In this document: one piece after another, positions 5,495 to 6,640 of the stretch
How the letters are laid out: each line of letters starts with the position of its first letter
Position numbering within the stretch: the first letter of the stretch is position 1
DNA from: JBHIDJ01 sp046760105
GTDB lineage: Bacteria; Pseudomonadota; Gammaproteobacteria; Acidiferrobacterales; SPGG2
Direction: 5' to 3'
DNA: 6,640 nucleotides
Assembly: GCA_046760105.1 (NCBI GenBank)
Contig: JBHIDJ010000159.1
Span: 1 to 6,640 of the forward strand
Position numbers and translations under genes: made by a program
Notes under the pieces: generated by a model
Told to the model about the DNA's origin: nothing
Database searches by the model: none
Seen by the model: only the letters and a program-made list of their open reading frames with translations

Positions 5495-6310
5495 TTACTT
5501 GTATTTGGTGTGCATCCTCTTCGCGAACGGCGTGTTTTTAACACTCCATTTTGTTTCCAGCTCGAGGATACGACCGCTGCCGTGCCATTTCTGGATCATC
5601 TCAGACACGATACCGTACAACCGGTGCTCGCCGTGGCGCACCGCGAGGCCCCAGGGGGCGTCGTCGATCGTCTCTAGCGGCATCTCGTAATCGCCCCACT
5701 GAGCTTCGTCCTGCAATGTGCCCAATATCGACGAATCGTCGTAGACGAACCCCATGCAACGTCCCTGTTTAAGGGCGGTGTATACCTCCGGCGTCGCCTT
5801 GAAGGCAACGATCTTGGCGCCAAACTCCTTTGACGTTTTCTTGTTGTAGAATGCGCCCTGGATGCCGCATACTGGCTTGCCGCGGAGATCCTCCCATTTT
5901 TCGAAGCCAGCCTTCTTCGGCGCGAGGATGTTGGTACCCGAGGAGTAGTAGTTGGGATCGAGGATCCACACTACTTTGCGCCGGTCCGGCCGGTCTGTCA
6001 TGGTGGCAATCATCATGTCGATCTTGCCCTGCTGCAGGAACTGCATGCGGTTCGAGGCGACCACCGGCACCAGCTCCAGCTTGACGCCTAAGTTATCGGC
6101 AAGCTCTTTTGCCAGATCCGGCTCGAGACCCACGATCTTGCCGGACGGATCGCGAAAACCGTAGGGTTTATAGTCGGCCTTGGTGCCAACGATCAGTTTC
6201 CCGCGCTTCTTTATGTCATCGACCGCGTCGGCAACGGCCGGCGCGGTCGCGACGACGGCTGCCGCCGCAAAAATTGCCGCGAGCGCGGCTCTAAACAAGT
6301 ACTTAGTCAT
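5495..6310 (-). CDS. Periplasmic amino-acid-type substrate-binding protein (family 3)
   Basis: A 271-residue extracellular solute-binding protein that captures substrate in the periplasm and delivers it to the permeases. Residues 1-27 are a Sec signal peptide: short positive start (TKYLFR), alanine-rich core, and AVA before Asp28. There is no lipobox cysteine, so it should be soluble. KLIVGTKADYKPYGF opens the mature domain, and GLEPDLAKEL (61-70) matches the family 3 signature except for Pro64. Arg110 (in TDRPDRRK) is the probable carboxylate-binding arginine, and Asp191/Asp192 (VYDDSS) are at the usual amino-group-binding region. Cys149 and Cys185 could form a disulfide, as I recall for the AapJ/BztA general amino-acid binders. 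The start ATG has AGGAGG five bases upstream. It is the first gene of the transporter operon and is followed by a strong terminator. The ligand is predicted to be an amino acid or a similar zwitterion; the exact ligand is unknown. Confidence 0.95.
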   Translation of the reverse strand: MTKYLFRAALAAIFAAAAVVATAPAVADAVDDIKKRGKLIVGTKADYKPYGFRDPSGKIVGLEPDLAKELADNLGVKLELVPVVASNRMQFLQQGKIDMMIATMTDRPDRRKVVWILDPNYYSSGTNILAPKKAGFEKWEDLRGKPVCGIQGAFYNKKTSKEFGAKIVAFKATPEVYTALKQGRCMGFVYDDSSILGTLQDEAQWGDYEMPLETIDDAPWGLAVRHGEHRLYGIVSEMIQKWHGSGRILELETKWSVKNTPFAKRMHTKYK

Positions 6311-6314
6311 ATTG

Positions 6315-6321
6315 CCCTCCT
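6315..6321 (-). promoter_or_regulatory. Strong ribosome-binding site of the binding-protein gene
   Basis: AGGAGGG on the minus strand, ending four bases before the ATG at 6310. This is the best Shine-Dalgarno match in the window, in line with high expression of a periplasmic binding protein. Confidence 0.85.
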
Positions 6322-6426
6322 AAATCGGTTGTGGTGACTAGCCCTTTTGCGGGTTCCATTCTTGTAGAAACATGCCGGACCGCAATGTCACACCACGTCA
6401 GGTGCGGGAACGACCCAGCTACATTT

Positions 6427-6455
6427 AGCATACGGGAGGAGCGATGTCGGTGCAA
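6427..6455 (-). promoter_or_regulatory. Candidate sigma70-type promoter of the transporter operon
   Basis: On the minus strand TTGCAC (6455-6450) and TATGCT (6432-6427) are separated by exactly 17 bases. They match the -35 and -10 consensus at 3 and 4 of 6 positions, so spacing is ideal but the boxes are moderate. Transcription would begin near 6420, giving a leader of about 110 bases before the binding-protein gene. The rest of the 190-base gap (6311-6500) holds no gene that I can see. Confidence 0.35.
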
Positions 6456-6500
6456 TCCGTTTGCGCGCTGTAGCGTCCGCTAGTGTGGATCCGTGGGTAA

Positions 6501-6640
6501 TCAGCTCAGCGCTTGAAGCGCCGATAACCCGACCGGTCGGCCGTCGAACTCGCCCATGGCGTCTTTAACACAGCCCCAGAGATACTCCGCTGAGGCGCTG
6601 TCAAATAGCAGATGAAACGCAGGGGTTTTGCCGAGGTCAT
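6501..6640 (-). CDS. C-terminal 45 residues of an unrecognised protein (partial)
   Basis: A minus-strand frame enters at the window edge (first complete codon at 6638) and ends with TGA at 6503-6501. The tail reads like a real soluble protein: PAFHLLFDSASAEYLWGCV, then KDAMGEFDGRPVGLSALQAL and a final Ser. I see an acidic, probably helical stretch (DSASAEYLWGCVKDAMGEF) followed by a GRPVGL turn and a short hydrophobic helix. I do not recognise the family. Another minus-strand frame is also open here (stop at 6506-6508), but its arginine- and serine-rich product looks less natural. The gene lies 190 bases upstream of the binding-protein gene on the same strand with no clear terminator between them. 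Confidence 0.45.
   Translation of the reverse strand, partial: DLGKTPAFHLLFDSASAEYLWGCVKDAMGEFDGRPVGLSALQALS

Noticed and set aside
6391..6404. CACC-N6-GGTG dyad just downstream of the predicted transcription start, as a possible operator
   Set aside because: Only four base pairs of symmetry and no repeat of the motif elsewhere in the gap, so it is too weak to call.
6468..6482. TAGCG-GA-CGCTA inverted repeat after the upstream partial gene, as a terminator
   Set aside because: The stem is five base pairs with a two-base loop and no T-run follows on the minus strand.

Overview
The window is GC-rich bacterial DNA in which every gene I can support lies on the minus strand, so transcription runs from the high coordinates towards base 1. 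The secreted solute-binding protein has a classical Sec signal peptide and no lipobox, which points to a Gram-negative cell with a periplasm. Protein style (general/polar amino-acid ABC transporter, acyl-CoA dehydrogenase-fold desulfinase-like enzyme, acetolactate-synthase-like enzyme) suggests a proteobacterium or a relative. I cannot place it more finely from this sequence alone.

Layout in the direction of transcription: (a) 6640-6501, the C-terminal 45 residues of an unrecognised protein. (b) 6500-6311, a 190-base gap with a possible sigma70-type promoter and a strong Shine-Dalgarno site. (c) 6310-5495, a family 3 periplasmic amino-acid-type binding protein. (d) 5481-5453, a strong intrinsic terminator. 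(e) 5418-4672 and 4675-3791, two HisMQ-type permeases joined by a GTGA stop/start overlap. (f) 3788-3709, an intergenic element made of two opposed arrays of degenerate 7-base repeats around a palindrome. (g) 3688-2906, the ABC ATPase. (h) 2881-2827, a small hairpin and a second, unrelated 7-base tandem repeat. (i) 2815-1622, an acyl-CoA dehydrogenase-fold protein. (j) 1608-1, a thiamine-diphosphate enzyme whose stop codon is the first three bases of the window.

Genes c, e and g form a complete polar amino-acid ABC importer (binding protein, two permeases, ATPase). The terminator after the binding-protein gene probably makes that protein more abundant than the membrane parts. Genes i and j are 13 bases apart and likely share a transcript with the transporter. 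The acyl-CoA dehydrogenase homologue is the most telling gene. It lacks a catalytic glutamate at both places where this superfamily carries one, and instead has the Arg84/Gln244 pattern and overall sequence style of 3-sulfinopropionyl-CoA desulfinase, an enzyme that releases sulfite from a sulfinate thioester. My inference is that this locus imports an amino-acid-like, possibly organosulfur, compound and degrades it, with the ThDP enzyme acting on a 2-oxo acid or related intermediate. The substrate cannot be read from the sequence. The cluster probably continues beyond base 1.
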